Shown: piece after piece, positions 1 through 9,225 of the stretch
Layout: each line of letters opens with the position of its first letter
Numbering within the stretch: the stretch's first letter is position 1
NCBI RefSeq assembly: GCF_000372465.1
Contig: NZ_AQUZ01000001.1
Span: forward strand, 186,001-250,000
Source of the DNA: Kribbella catacumbae DSM 19601
GTDB lineage: Bacteria > Actinomycetota > Actinomycetes > Propionibacteriales > Kribbellaceae
DNA length: 64,000 bases
Direction of reading: 5' to 3'
Program-made: the position numbers and the translations under genes
The notes under the pieces: model-generated
Told to the model about the DNA's origin: nothing
Databases searched by the model: none
Seen by the model: only the letters and a program-made list of their open reading frames with translations

Positions 1-1576
1 CCTTGAACTCGTCCACGCAGGCCTGCAGCAGGTGCTGCACCCGCAGGCCCTTCTGGTTGTCGTCCAGGAAGGCCTTGATCGCCATCTTCTTGGCCCGGTC
101 GACGATGTTCTGGATCATCGCGCCGGAGTTGAAGTCCTTGAAGTACAGGACTTCCTTGTCACCGTTGGCGTAGGTGACCTCCAGGAAGCGGTTCTCGTCG
201 GCCTCGGTGTACATCCGCTCGACCGTGCGCTGGATCATCCCGTTCACGCACTCGCGCCGGTCGCCGGCGAACTCGCCCAGGTCGTCGGCGTGCAGCGGCA
301 GGGTGGTGGTCAGGTACTTCGAGAAGATGTCGCGGGCGGACTCGGCGTCCGGCCGCTCGATCTTGATCTTCACGTCCAGCCGGCCCGGCCGCAGGATCGC
401 CGGGTCGATCATGTCCTCCCGGTTCGAGGCACCGATGACCAGCACGTTCTCCAGGCCCTCGACGCCGTCGATCTCGCTCAGCAGCTGCGGCACGATGGTG
501 TTCTCGACGTCGGAGGAGACACCGGAACCGCGGGTGCGGAACAGCGAGTCCATCTCGTCGAAGAACACGATCACCGGCATGCCCTCGGAGGCCTTCTCAC
601 GAGCCCGCTGGAAGACCAGGCGGATGTGCCGCTCGGTCTCGCCGACGTACTTGTTCAGCAGCTCCGGGCCCTTGATGTTGAGGAAGAACGACTTCTGCCC
701 CTCCACCCCGGTCCGTTCGGCCACCTTCTTGGCCAGCGAGTTCGCCACCGCCTTCGCGATCAGCGTCTTGCCACAGCCCGGCGGGCCGTACAGCAGGACA
801 CCCTTCGGCGGCTTCAGCTCGTGCTCGAGGAACAGGTCCTTGTGCAGGTATGGCAGCTCGACCGCGTCCCGGATCTGCTCGATCTGGCCGGCCAGTCCAC
901 CGATCTGGGTGTAGTCGATGTCCGGGACCTCTTCGAGGATCAGCTCCTCGACCTCGGACTTCGGGATCTTCTCGTAGACGTAGCCCGAACGGGGCTCCAG
1001 CAGCAACGAGTCACCGGCCCGCAGGGCGATGTCGAGCAGCGGAGAGGCGAGCCGGACGACGCGTTCCTCGTCGGCCTGCGCGATCACCAGTGCCCGCTCG
1101 CCGTCGGCCAGCAGCTCCTTCAGCATCACCACGTCGCCGACGACCTCGAAGTCGCAGGCCTCGACCACGTTCAGCGCCTCGTTCAGCATCAGTTCCTGGC
1201 CGAGCCGGAGCGCGTCCAGGTCGACTGACGGGCTCGCCGCGACGCGGAGCTTGCGGCCCCCGGTGAACACGTCCAGCGTGTCGTCGTCGTTGCGGCCCAG
1301 GAAGGTACCGAAACCGGACGGCGGTTGGGCCAGCCGGTCGACTTCCTCCTTCAGGGCGATGATCTTCTCTCGGGCCTCGCGCAACGTTTCCGCCAACCGC
1401 TCGTTCTGCGCGGTCACGCTCGCCAAGGACGCCTGGGTTTCGGACAGTCTGCTCTCGAGCGACCGGCTGTCCGCCGGGTGCTCCAACAACCTCCGCCGCA
1501 ACGCTGCGACCTCGGCCTCCAGGTAACGGACCTGGTTACGCAGCTCTGCCGCGGTAGGACTCTCGTCTCCAGCCAC
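1..1576 (-). CDS. arc: Proteasome-associated AAA ATPase ARC/Mpa (C-terminus beyond window)
   Basis: Hexameric ring ATPase that unfolds pupylated proteins and feeds them to the actinobacterial 20S proteasome. The translation shows an N-terminal coiled coil (about residues 9-83), the conserved stretch [18 protein letters not shown], two OB-fold regions, Walker A GPPGCGKT (264-271), Walker [10 protein letters not shown] (about 335-343) and the second-region-of-homology motif ILRPGRLD. The visible 525 codons end after a DEFK motif, so the C-terminal tail that docks onto the proteasome (GQYL in mycobacteria) is outside the window. Start: GTG at 1576 has GGTGAGG eight bases upstream; an in-frame ATG at 1582 is the alternative. 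TrmI lies upstream on the same strand, as in mycobacteria. Confidence 0.97.
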   Translation of the reverse strand, partial: MAGDESPTAAELRNQVRYLEAEVAALRRRLLEHPADSRSLESRLSETQASLASVTAQNERLAETLREAREKIIALKEEVDRLAQPPSGFGTFLGRNDDDTLDVFTGGRKLRVAASPSVDLDALRLGQELMLNEALNVVEACDFEVVGDVVMLKELLADGERALVIAQADEERVVRLASPLLDIALRAGDSLLLEPRSGYVYEKIPKSEVEELILEEVPDIDYTQIGGLAGQIEQIRDAVELPYLHKDLFLEHELKPPKGVLLYGPPGCGKTLIAKAVANSLAKKVAERTGVEGQKSFFLNIKGPELLNKYVGETERHIRLVFQRAREKASEGMPVIVFFDEMDSLFRTRGSGVSSDVENTIVPQLLSEIDGVEGLENVLVIGASNREDMIDPAILRPGRLDVKIKIERPDAESARDIFSKYLTTTLPLHADDLGEFAGDRRECVNGMIQRTVERMYTEADENRFLEVTYANGDKEVLYFKDFNSGAMIQNIVDRAKKMAIKAFLDDNQKGLRVQHLLQACVDEFK

Positions 1577-1651
1577 GATCATCACCTCACCATGTGGGGC
1601 TCGACCCTATGGACCTTACCCAGAAAAGCACGCCGAGCAAGCTGAATCCCA

Positions 1652-3095
<1,444 letters not shown>

Positions 3096-4247
3096 TCAGC
3101 GGTTGCGGAAGGCCTGTTCTACGTCTGCGGTGGCGAGGACTCCGTAGACCTCGCCGTTCGTGTCCAGCACGAGGTACTCCGAGGCGGGGCTCTTGCGGAG
3201 GGTGGCGAGGATCTCCTCGCCGGTGTCGTTGACGCCGATGATGTGGCCCGCGCCGATCCGGGTGGCGACCTCGCCGACCGTGGTCCAGGGGCGCTGGTTC
3301 TGGGCGACCGCGTTGACGGCCGACTCCGAGACCAGCGCATGCGGCTTGTCGTCCCCGTCGATGACGACGACCGCGCCGGCCTGTGCACCCGTGGCCAGCC
3401 GAACGGCCTCCGAGATCGGCATGTTGGCGTGTACTGCGATCGCTCGGCGAGCCATCGTGCGCACCTGCAGCGCCGGCAGCTTCTGCCGGAGCCGGGCCTG
3501 CATCAAGGCCGCCGTCGACCCCATCCAGAGGAAGAACCCGACCGCCAGCGCGATCACGAAGTCGATGAGGGTGGGCTCCCGGTTGAAGAGCTGTTCCAGG
3601 ATCACCGGCGCCGCCAGGACAGCGATGGCGATCACCCGGCCCGCCCAGGCGGCCGCGATCGTGCCGGTGTGCGGGTTGCCCGTCACCTTCCAGACGAACG
3701 CCCGCAGCACCCAGCCGCCGTCCAGCGGCAGCCCCGGCAGCAGGTTGGTGACGCCGACGATCAGGTTGGCCATCGCGAGGTTGAACAACGCGACGTACCC
3801 GACGCCCTCGTCCACTGCCCGCGAGCCGAGGTACGCCAGTCCGCCGACCAGCAGCGACGCCAGCGGGCCGACCACGGAAACGGCGAACTCCTCGAACGGG
3901 CTCTTCCGCTCCCCCTCGATGTGCGTGCCGGCCGCGAAGAACCCCAGGTTGATCTCCGACACCGGGATGCCGAACCGCATGGCCACCAGCGCGTGCGCCA
4001 GCTCGTGGATCAGGATCGACGCGGTGAACGCGACGACGAACACGAACGACGCGACGTACCGCCAGCTGCCCAGCTCCGGGAACTGCGCACCGATGATGCT
4101 GGAGAAGCCCAGCGCCAGCAGTACCGCCACCGGCAGCCAGGTGAACCTCATGGTGAGCTTGATGCCCTTGACACGACCGATCACCCAGGTGCCGGGCGTA
4201 GGACCGGCAGGCTGGGCGGGACTCTGGGGATCACGCGAATCGGACAT
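3096..4247 (-). CDS. Site-2 protease family (M50) metalloprotease with tandem CBS domains
   Basis: Integral-membrane zinc protease of the SpoIVFB/Rip3 type, which cleaves transmembrane helices of regulators such as anti-sigma factors. The 383-residue protein has several membrane helices, the zinc motif HELAH (81-85) and the second ligand motif LPLDGGW (174-179, Asp176). After the last helix (about 270) come two CBS modules (about 280-380), which usually sense adenine nucleotides. All zinc ligands are present, so it should be active. The substrate is unknown; two membrane-anchored anti-sigma-like proteins are encoded elsewhere in the window, but a link is speculation. The gene stands alone, 35 bases after the dioxygenase lipoprotein gene. 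Confidence 0.93.
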   Translation of the reverse strand: MSDSRDPQSPAQPAGPTPGTWVIGRVKGIKLTMRFTWLPVAVLLALGFSSIIGAQFPELGSWRYVASFVFVVAFTASILIHELAHALVAMRFGIPVSEINLGFFAAGTHIEGERKSPFEEFAVSVVGPLASLLVGGLAYLGSRAVDEGVGYVALFNLAMANLIVGVTNLLPGLPLDGGWVLRAFVWKVTGNPHTGTIAAAWAGRVIAIAVLAAPVILEQLFNREPTLIDFVIALAVGFFLWMGSTAALMQARLRQKLPALQVRTMARRAIAVHANMPISEAVRLATGAQAGAVVVIDGDDKPHALVSESAVNAVAQNQRPWTTVGEVATRIGAGHIIGVNDTGEEILATLRKSPASEYLVLDTNGEVYGVLATADVEQAFRNR

Positions 4248-4282
4248 CGAGGTAACGCTACTGGTCGAGGTGTAACAGTGCG

Positions 4283-5116
4283 CTATACACCCACCGTAAG
4301 CCGCGCCGTGTAACCCTGCTCAACGCCGCCGCTCATGGTGGCCAACTGGTGGACGGCGCCGTCGTCGGAGAAGACGTTGTCGTTCTCCAGCGAGGTCTGC
4401 GACATGTTCCGCGCACTTCCGTCGTACCCCGAAGTCGCGTAGACCGCGTTGCACGCCTCGGCCGGCAGAGCCAGCTGGGAGGTCGCACTGATCTTCCCGG
4501 CCGCCGTGGCCTCGGACAGCGATGCGTAGACCTCGAAGTGGATGTGCGGCCACCTCCCCTGGTACGCCGCGGGGAAGATGGTGGTGAAGGTGACCTTCCC
4601 GCTCTCGTCGGCAGCCTGTACTCCGCGGCAGTAGTTCTCGCCGCTGATCTCGCCGTCGTAGAGCGAGTAGCGCCCCTGCGCGTCGCAGTGCCACAGGTAG
4701 ACGGCCGCACCCGCCAGAGGGGTGTCCTTGGCCGCATCCAGTACTACGAGTTCGACCGTGAGCGGGACGCCCTCGGCAACGCCGCTCGCGGAGCCGAAGC
4801 TCTTGGTGATGTCCTTGCGCACGATGCCGGACTCGGTCAGGACGTTCGGGCCGTTGGACCCGTCGCCCGGGTAGGGTCCGGCGGTCTCTTCCGGGATCTC
4901 GTCGACATCGACACTCGACGTGGTGCCAGTCGACGTACCGGCCGTCGGCGTGCTGCTGGTGCTGGTGGAGGCACTCGGCGACGAGCCGCCTGAGGCGCTG
5001 TCGTCTGCCGCGCAACCGGCCACCACCGCCAGGCCTGCTCCTGCGAACAGCCTCAGGACGTTGCGCCGCCGGAGTACGCCCAGGTCGTACTCGAGGCCTC
5101 TGTCATGGTCATGCAT
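4283..5116 (-). CDS. Intradiol ring-cleavage dioxygenase-like lipoprotein, Tat-exported
   Basis: 277 residues. The N-terminus has a twin-arginine run (RRRNVLRLF, 16-24), a hydrophobic segment and a lipobox VAGC (Cys35), so the protein should be folded in the cytoplasm, exported by Tat and lipid-anchored outside. A Ser/Thr-rich linker (39-68) precedes a beta-sandwich resembling protocatechuate 3,4-dioxygenase: ETAGPYPGDG, YLWHCDAQGRYSLYDG and WPHIHFEVY carry the Tyr/Tyr/His/His iron-ligand pattern. Extracytoplasmic members occur widely in Actinobacteria but substrates are mostly unknown. Start ATG has GAGGAG six bases upstream. Confidence 0.88.
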   Translation of the reverse strand: MHDHDRGLEYDLGVLRRRNVLRLFAGAGLAVVAGCAADDSASGGSSPSASTSTSSTPTAGTSTGTTSSVDVDEIPEETAGPYPGDGSNGPNVLTESGIVRKDITKSFGSASGVAEGVPLTVELVVLDAAKDTPLAGAAVYLWHCDAQGRYSLYDGEISGENYCRGVQAADESGKVTFTTIFPAAYQGRWPHIHFEVYASLSEATAAGKISATSQLALPAEACNAVYATSGYDGSARNMSQTSLENDNVFSDDGAVHQLATMSGGVEQGYTARLTVGV

Positions 5117-5207
5117 CTCGGTCTCCTCGCCCTTGCTTGTAGATCCAGGGTGCCGAGCGAGACCGATGGTTTGCCGAAAGTCTGCTGGGAGTTCGCTGTG
5201 AGCGGGT

Positions 5208-6092
5208 CTACTGCCGGGTTCGCTGGCGGGCGGCCAGGCGAGCCGCCATCCAGAGCGGGAGTGCAGCCGCGACGCCGGTGAGCACCAACAGAGTCACCGA
5301 CAGCGTGCTCGCGTAGCCGAGTTCGCCGTACTCGAAGGCCCGGCGGTAGATCAGCAGCGGTGCGGTCAGGGTCGCGTTCACCGGACCGCCGCCGGTGACG
5401 AGCAGTGCCGGGACGAACGCGTTCTGTACGACGACGACCACGTCCCGCACAGCCAGGACGATCACGATGGGCGCCATCAGCGGCAGCGTCACCCGTGTCA
5501 TCGCGAACCAGGCGGACCCGCCTTCCAGCTCGATCGCCTCATGCAGCCGCGCGGGGATGGCGATCCGCGCGGCGAGCGCGACGGTGAACGCCTCGCCGAT
5601 CTGGAAGGCCATCACCAGGACCAATCCCAGCCTGGCTCCCCACGGCGTCGTGAGGAAGCCGGGGTCAGGGATGCCCAAGGCGCCGAGCAGGGCGGGCAAC
5701 GGCCCGTACAACGGGTTAAGGATCCACAGCCACAGCAGGGCCCAGGCCGCGTCCGGGATGACGGACGGCAGGTACGCCGATGCGCGGCCAACCGTCGTCG
5801 TGGCTCCGCCGCCGCGGGCCAGCAGGAGGGCAGCCCCGACCGCGAGGAGCAGCCGAAGCGGTACGACGACCGCGGCGACGAGCGCACTGACACCGACGGC
5901 GTCCCAGAACGCCCCGTCGCCCACCAAGCGGACGAGGTTGTCGACACCGGTGAACTCCGGCGCCCGGAACCCGAAGTAGTCGGTGAACGCGAGTACGGCG
6001 GCCAGCGCGAGCGGGGCCAGTACGAGTAGCAGCGACCCCAACAGGTACGGAACGGCGAGCGGCCACCGCCACACTGCCGCAGTCGGTTTCAT
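5208..6092 (-). CDS. Sugar ABC transporter permease (MalF/UgpA type)
   Basis: Inner-membrane subunit of a carbohydrate importer of the MalFG family, about 294 residues with six predicted helices. The binding-protein-dependent permease loop (EAA loop) is visible in EAIELEGGSAWFAMTRVTLPL. ATG at 6092 is chosen because it overlaps the stop of the upstream ATPase gene as ATGA and gives a normal N-terminus (MKPTAAVWRWPLAVPYL). It is the last gene of a four-gene operon (permease 2, binding protein, ATPase, permease 1). Confidence 0.9.
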   Translation of the reverse strand: MKPTAAVWRWPLAVPYLLGSLLLVLAPLALAAVLAFTDYFGFRAPEFTGVDNLVRLVGDGAFWDAVGVSALVAAVVVPLRLLLAVGAALLLARGGGATTTVGRASAYLPSVIPDAAWALLWLWILNPLYGPLPALLGALGIPDPGFLTTPWGARLGLVLVMAFQIGEAFTVALAARIAIPARLHEAIELEGGSAWFAMTRVTLPLMAPIVIVLAVRDVVVVVQNAFVPALLVTGGGPVNATLTAPLLIYRRAFEYGELGYASTLSVTLLVLTGVAAALPLWMAARLAARQRTRQ

Positions 6093-7123
6093 CGGCGCTG
6101 GCCGGTCACGGCGTCGAAGCGATGCTCGTCCTCGCGACGCCAAGCCAAAGACACCTGCTCCCCCACCTTCGGGGCGTCACCCCAGGGCAGGCGAGCAAGC
6201 AACTCGCTGTCGGCCTGGATCCGAACCAGACACTCCTCGCCGGCTGGCTCGACCGCCAGCACTGTGCCTGTCCACTCACCTTCGCCGGACTGACCCTGTC
6301 CAGCACGGTCCGCAGGTGCTTGACCATCCCGGCACACCCGGACTCGCTCGGGTCGCACTCCCACCACCAGCCCGTCAGTGGCAGGCAAGAGGTTCATCGG
6401 CAGCGGGCCGACGATGCGTGCCACCGCAGTCGTGGCAGGCCGCGCGTACAGGGCGGCCGGAGTGTCGCATTGGAGCACGCGGCCACCGTCCATGACCGCT
6501 ACCCGGTCCCCCATCGCCATCGCCTCGAGCTGGTCGTGGGTGACATGCACCATCGGGATCCCAAGCGACCGCTGCACCGCCCGGATCTCGCCTCGCATCC
6601 GCAGTCGTAGCTCGGCGTCGACCGAGGCGAGCGGCTCGTCGAGCAGACAGACCGAGGGGACGCGAATCATCACTCGCGCCAGCGCCACCCGCTGCCGTTC
6701 GCCACCACTCAGTTCGCCCGGCATCCGCCGCAGCAGGTGCTCGACGTCGAGGCTGCGGGCCACCTCGCCAACGCGGACCTCGACCTCGCGTCGCCGAGCT
6801 CCCCGGGCCCGTTCGCCGATGCCGATGTTCGCGGCGACGCTGAGATGCGGGAACAGCGCGGCCTCCTGGAACACCATCGCGACGTCCCGCCGACCTGCCG
6901 GTACGTCGGTGACGTCCCGGTCGCCGATGACCACGCGCCCCGAATCGAGCGGCTCCAGCCCGCTGATCGCTCGCAGCAGCGTCGACTTGCCGGACCCCGA
7001 GGGCCCGACGATGACGAGCAACTCACCATCGGCCGCCTCGAGGTCGACCCCGTCGAGGGCCACCACCCGCGCCCCGCCGTGAGCCCGGAAAACCTTGCGC
7101 GCGGCTTCGACCCGCAGGCTCAT
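6089..7123 (-). CDS. Sugar ABC transporter ATP-binding protein (MalK/UgpC type)
   Basis: Energises the importer encoded around it. The 344-residue protein has Walker A GPSGSGKST, signature LSGGERQR, Walker B VCLLDEP, the H-loop HVTHDQ and a C-terminal TOBE/OB region (about 240-344) as in MalK-class ATPases. The start ATG overlaps the stop of the binding-protein gene, and its own stop overlaps the start of permease 1 (both ATGA), so all are likely translationally coupled. Many actinobacterial sugar systems share a distant MsiK ATPase; having a dedicated one inside the operon is less common. Confidence 0.93.
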   Translation of the reverse strand: MSLRVEAARKVFRAHGGARVVALDGVDLEAADGELLVIVGPSGSGKSTLLRAISGLEPLDSGRVVIGDRDVTDVPAGRRDVAMVFQEAALFPHLSVAANIGIGERARGARRREVEVRVGEVARSLDVEHLLRRMPGELSGGERQRVALARVMIRVPSVCLLDEPLASVDAELRLRMRGEIRAVQRSLGIPMVHVTHDQLEAMAMGDRVAVMDGGRVLQCDTPAALYARPATTAVARIVGPLPMNLLPATDGLVVGVRPERVRVCRDGQAPADRAGQGQSGEGEWTGTVLAVEPAGEECLVRIQADSELLARLPWGDAPKVGEQVSLAWRREDEHRFDAVTGQRR

Positions 7124-8379
7124 CGGCCCCGGAGCAGCGGGTCGGCCTGCTTCCGGATCTCGGCAAGCACCTGGTCGAGCGGAACACGGTCTTCGAACGC
7201 GCGCTGGAGTTGATTGCCGATCACGTCCTCGACCTCCGGCCACGACGGCGTCACTGGTGTGTGCCGCAGATGCGGGATGGCGTCGAGGAACACCTGGGAC
7301 GACGCGGGCGCGCGGGTCGGGCTGAGGAACGCCGGCGAGGTCGCGACCGCCCGCAGCGACGGCACGGTCCGCCCGCCGAGGGCTGTGATGGTCTGGCCCT
7401 GGTGACCAACGGCGTAGGCGATGAACTTGGCCGCGGCGTCCTTGTGCTCCGAGCTGTTCGCGACGCAGTACGCATCGGAGTGCAGCACCGACGCGGGCTT
7501 GCCCAGGACGGGCAGGCTCGCGACGTCGAAGTCGAGCCCGCGTTGCTCCCGCAGCGCCGGGACCTCGACGCGCGAGCTCAGGAACATCGCCACCTTGCCG
7601 GTCATGAACTGCTCGTCCAGGTCCTGCGCGGCGAGCTGGGCCTTTGTCGGCGTGGCTCCGGTACCGATCAGGTCGACGACGGCCTGGAGCGCGGCGCGGG
7701 CGCCGGGCTCGTGCAACGTCGTACGGGTCGGCTTCTCGTCGTTGTCGACGATGGAGCCACCGCTGCTCCAGATGAACGGCGCCATCCGGGTGATCGACGG
7801 GTCGATGCCGACACCCTTCGTCTTGGCGCTGGTCAGGGCCCGGGCGGTCGCGACGAACTCGGCCCAGGTCCAGTCCGCCTTGGGAGGGGCGACGCCTGCC
7901 TGCCGGAACAACGCGCGGTTCCAGTACACGACGAGCGAGGAGATGTTCTGCGGCATGCACTGCAGAGCACCGCGATAGCTGAACGCGCTCAGCGGCTCCT
8001 CGTAGTACCCACCTCGGTCGAGTCCCTGCTTGTCGATCAGCGGGCCTACCGGCGCGACCGCTCCGCGTTGTACGAACGGCGCGTACTCGCGGTAGTTGAT
8101 CAGGAAGACGTCCGGGGCGTCACCCGACGCGAACGCGGTGGACAGCCGGGTCAGGTGGTCCGCCCGGCCGACCGCGACGAGCTCGACCTCACCACCACTC
8201 TCCTTCTGGTACGCCGAAACGAGGCTGCGGTAGACCGCCGCTTCCTCCGGCTCGGCCCGGACCTGGACCGTGATCTTCGCCGGCGTGGCCTCGCTGGCCG
8301 GATCGGGTTCCCCGGCGCAGGCGCTCACCGCGAGCACCGCCGAAACCGTCAGCGCGGCAAGCGCCCCGCGGGCCCTCAT
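7120..8379 (-). CDS. Sugar ABC transporter substrate-binding lipoprotein
   Basis: Extracellular solute-binding protein family 1, 419 residues. The signal peptide MRARGALAALTVSAVLAVSAC ends in a lipobox with Cys21. Typical motifs of the family follow, such as a WNRALFRQAGV segment and PKADWTWAEF. It should sit on the outer face of the membrane and deliver an oligosaccharide or glycoside to the two permeases. ATG at 8379 overlaps the stop of permease 2 (ATGA) and its stop overlaps the ATPase start. The ligand cannot be told from sequence alone. Confidence 0.92.
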   Translation of the reverse strand: MRARGALAALTVSAVLAVSACAGEPDPASEATPAKITVQVRAEPEEAAVYRSLVSAYQKESGGEVELVAVGRADHLTRLSTAFASGDAPDVFLINYREYAPFVQRGAVAPVGPLIDKQGLDRGGYYEEPLSAFSYRGALQCMPQNISSLVVYWNRALFRQAGVAPPKADWTWAEFVATARALTSAKTKGVGIDPSITRMAPFIWSSGGSIVDNDEKPTRTTLHEPGARAALQAVVDLIGTGATPTKAQLAAQDLDEQFMTGKVAMFLSSRVEVPALREQRGLDFDVASLPVLGKPASVLHSDAYCVANSSEHKDAAAKFIAYAVGHQGQTITALGGRTVPSLRAVATSPAFLSPTRAPASSQVFLDAIPHLRHTPVTPSWPEVEDVIGNQLQRAFEDRVPLDQVLAEIRKQADPLLRGR

Positions 8380-9137
8380 GCCCGCTCCACCGTGGAGAAG
8401 AACGATCGCTGGCCGATGCAGAACGCGATCAGCGCGGGCGCGGTCACGATCACCGCGGCGGCGAGGTAGATCGGATACAGGGCGGCCTCCATCTCGCTGA
8501 GGCTCCGCAGGCCCAGCGCCACCGGCCAGTTGGCGGGCGACGACACGAGGGTCAGCGGATCCATGAACGTGGACCAGTAGAACAGGCCTGACAGCGCCGC
8601 GACCGCGACCACCGCCGGGCGCGCCAGCGGAATCGCGATCTGCCGCCAGACGGCGTACGGGCTGAGTCCTTCGAGCGTGGCGGCTTCGAGTAGCGATCCG
8701 GGGATTCGCGAGTAGGCCAGTGCGAACAGCAGCACATAGAAGGGCGTCGTGCCCGCAAGGGAAAGGAGAGCCACGGTGAGTGGGGTGTCGGCGAGACCGA
8801 TGCCGCGCAGCAGAACGACTCGCGGCACCCACAACGCCGCAGCGGGCACCAACAGCATGAGCACCGAGAGGCCGACGAGCCAGCGGCGTACCGGGTCGCG
8901 AGCCGTGACGATCGCGAGGCCGGCCATGGACGTCACGACGACCGTGACCGGGACCGCGACGACGACGAGCAGCAGCGAGTTCAGCAGCAGGCGGGCCAGC
9001 GGCATGAACCGCGGTACAGCCGAATAGTTCGACCACTCGACGGGGTTGGGCCAGAGGTCAAGCCCGTCCGGAGGTGGCTGAAGCGGGCGCTGGAGGGAGC
9101 CCAGCAGCATGACGACGAGTGGCGCGAGGAAGAGCAC
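8376..9137 (-). CDS. Sugar ABC transporter permease (MalG type), start uncertain
   Basis: Second membrane subunit, with the MalG-type EAA loop near EAATLEGLSPYAVWRQIAIPL. The earliest conventional start in frame is GTG at 9137, which begins inside the first helix (VLFLAPLVVML) and would lack the usual cytoplasmic basic leader. The frame stays open upstream to the end of the preceding gene and reads a plausible basic leader (TLRRISRPSRRPASWRTLG), but contains no ATG, GTG or TTG. Either translation starts at a non-standard codon or the leader is lost. First gene of the four-gene operon. Confidence 0.85.
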   Translation of the reverse strand: MLFLAPLVVMLLGSLQRPLQPPPDGLDLWPNPVEWSNYSAVPRFMPLARLLLNSLLLVVVAVPVTVVVTSMAGLAIVTARDPVRRWLVGLSVLMLLVPAAALWVPRVVLLRGIGLADTPLTVALLSLAGTTPFYVLLFALAYSRIPGSLLEAATLEGLSPYAVWRQIAIPLARPAVVAVAALSGLFYWSTFMDPLTLVSSPANWPVALGLRSLSEMEAALYPIYLAAAVIVTAPALIAFCIGQRSFFSTVERA

Positions 9138-9225
9138 GGACAGCCCGACCGCCCCGAGGGTCCGCCAGGAGGCGGGCCGTCGGGATGGCCGGCTGATGCG
9201 TCGCAGGGTCAGGCCTTCGCGGGTT

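Noticed and set aside
32..1228. Long plus-strand frame opposite the ARC gene
   Set aside because: It is the antisense shadow of a strongly conserved AAA ATPase; its translation is Val/Leu/Asp/Arg-rich noise.
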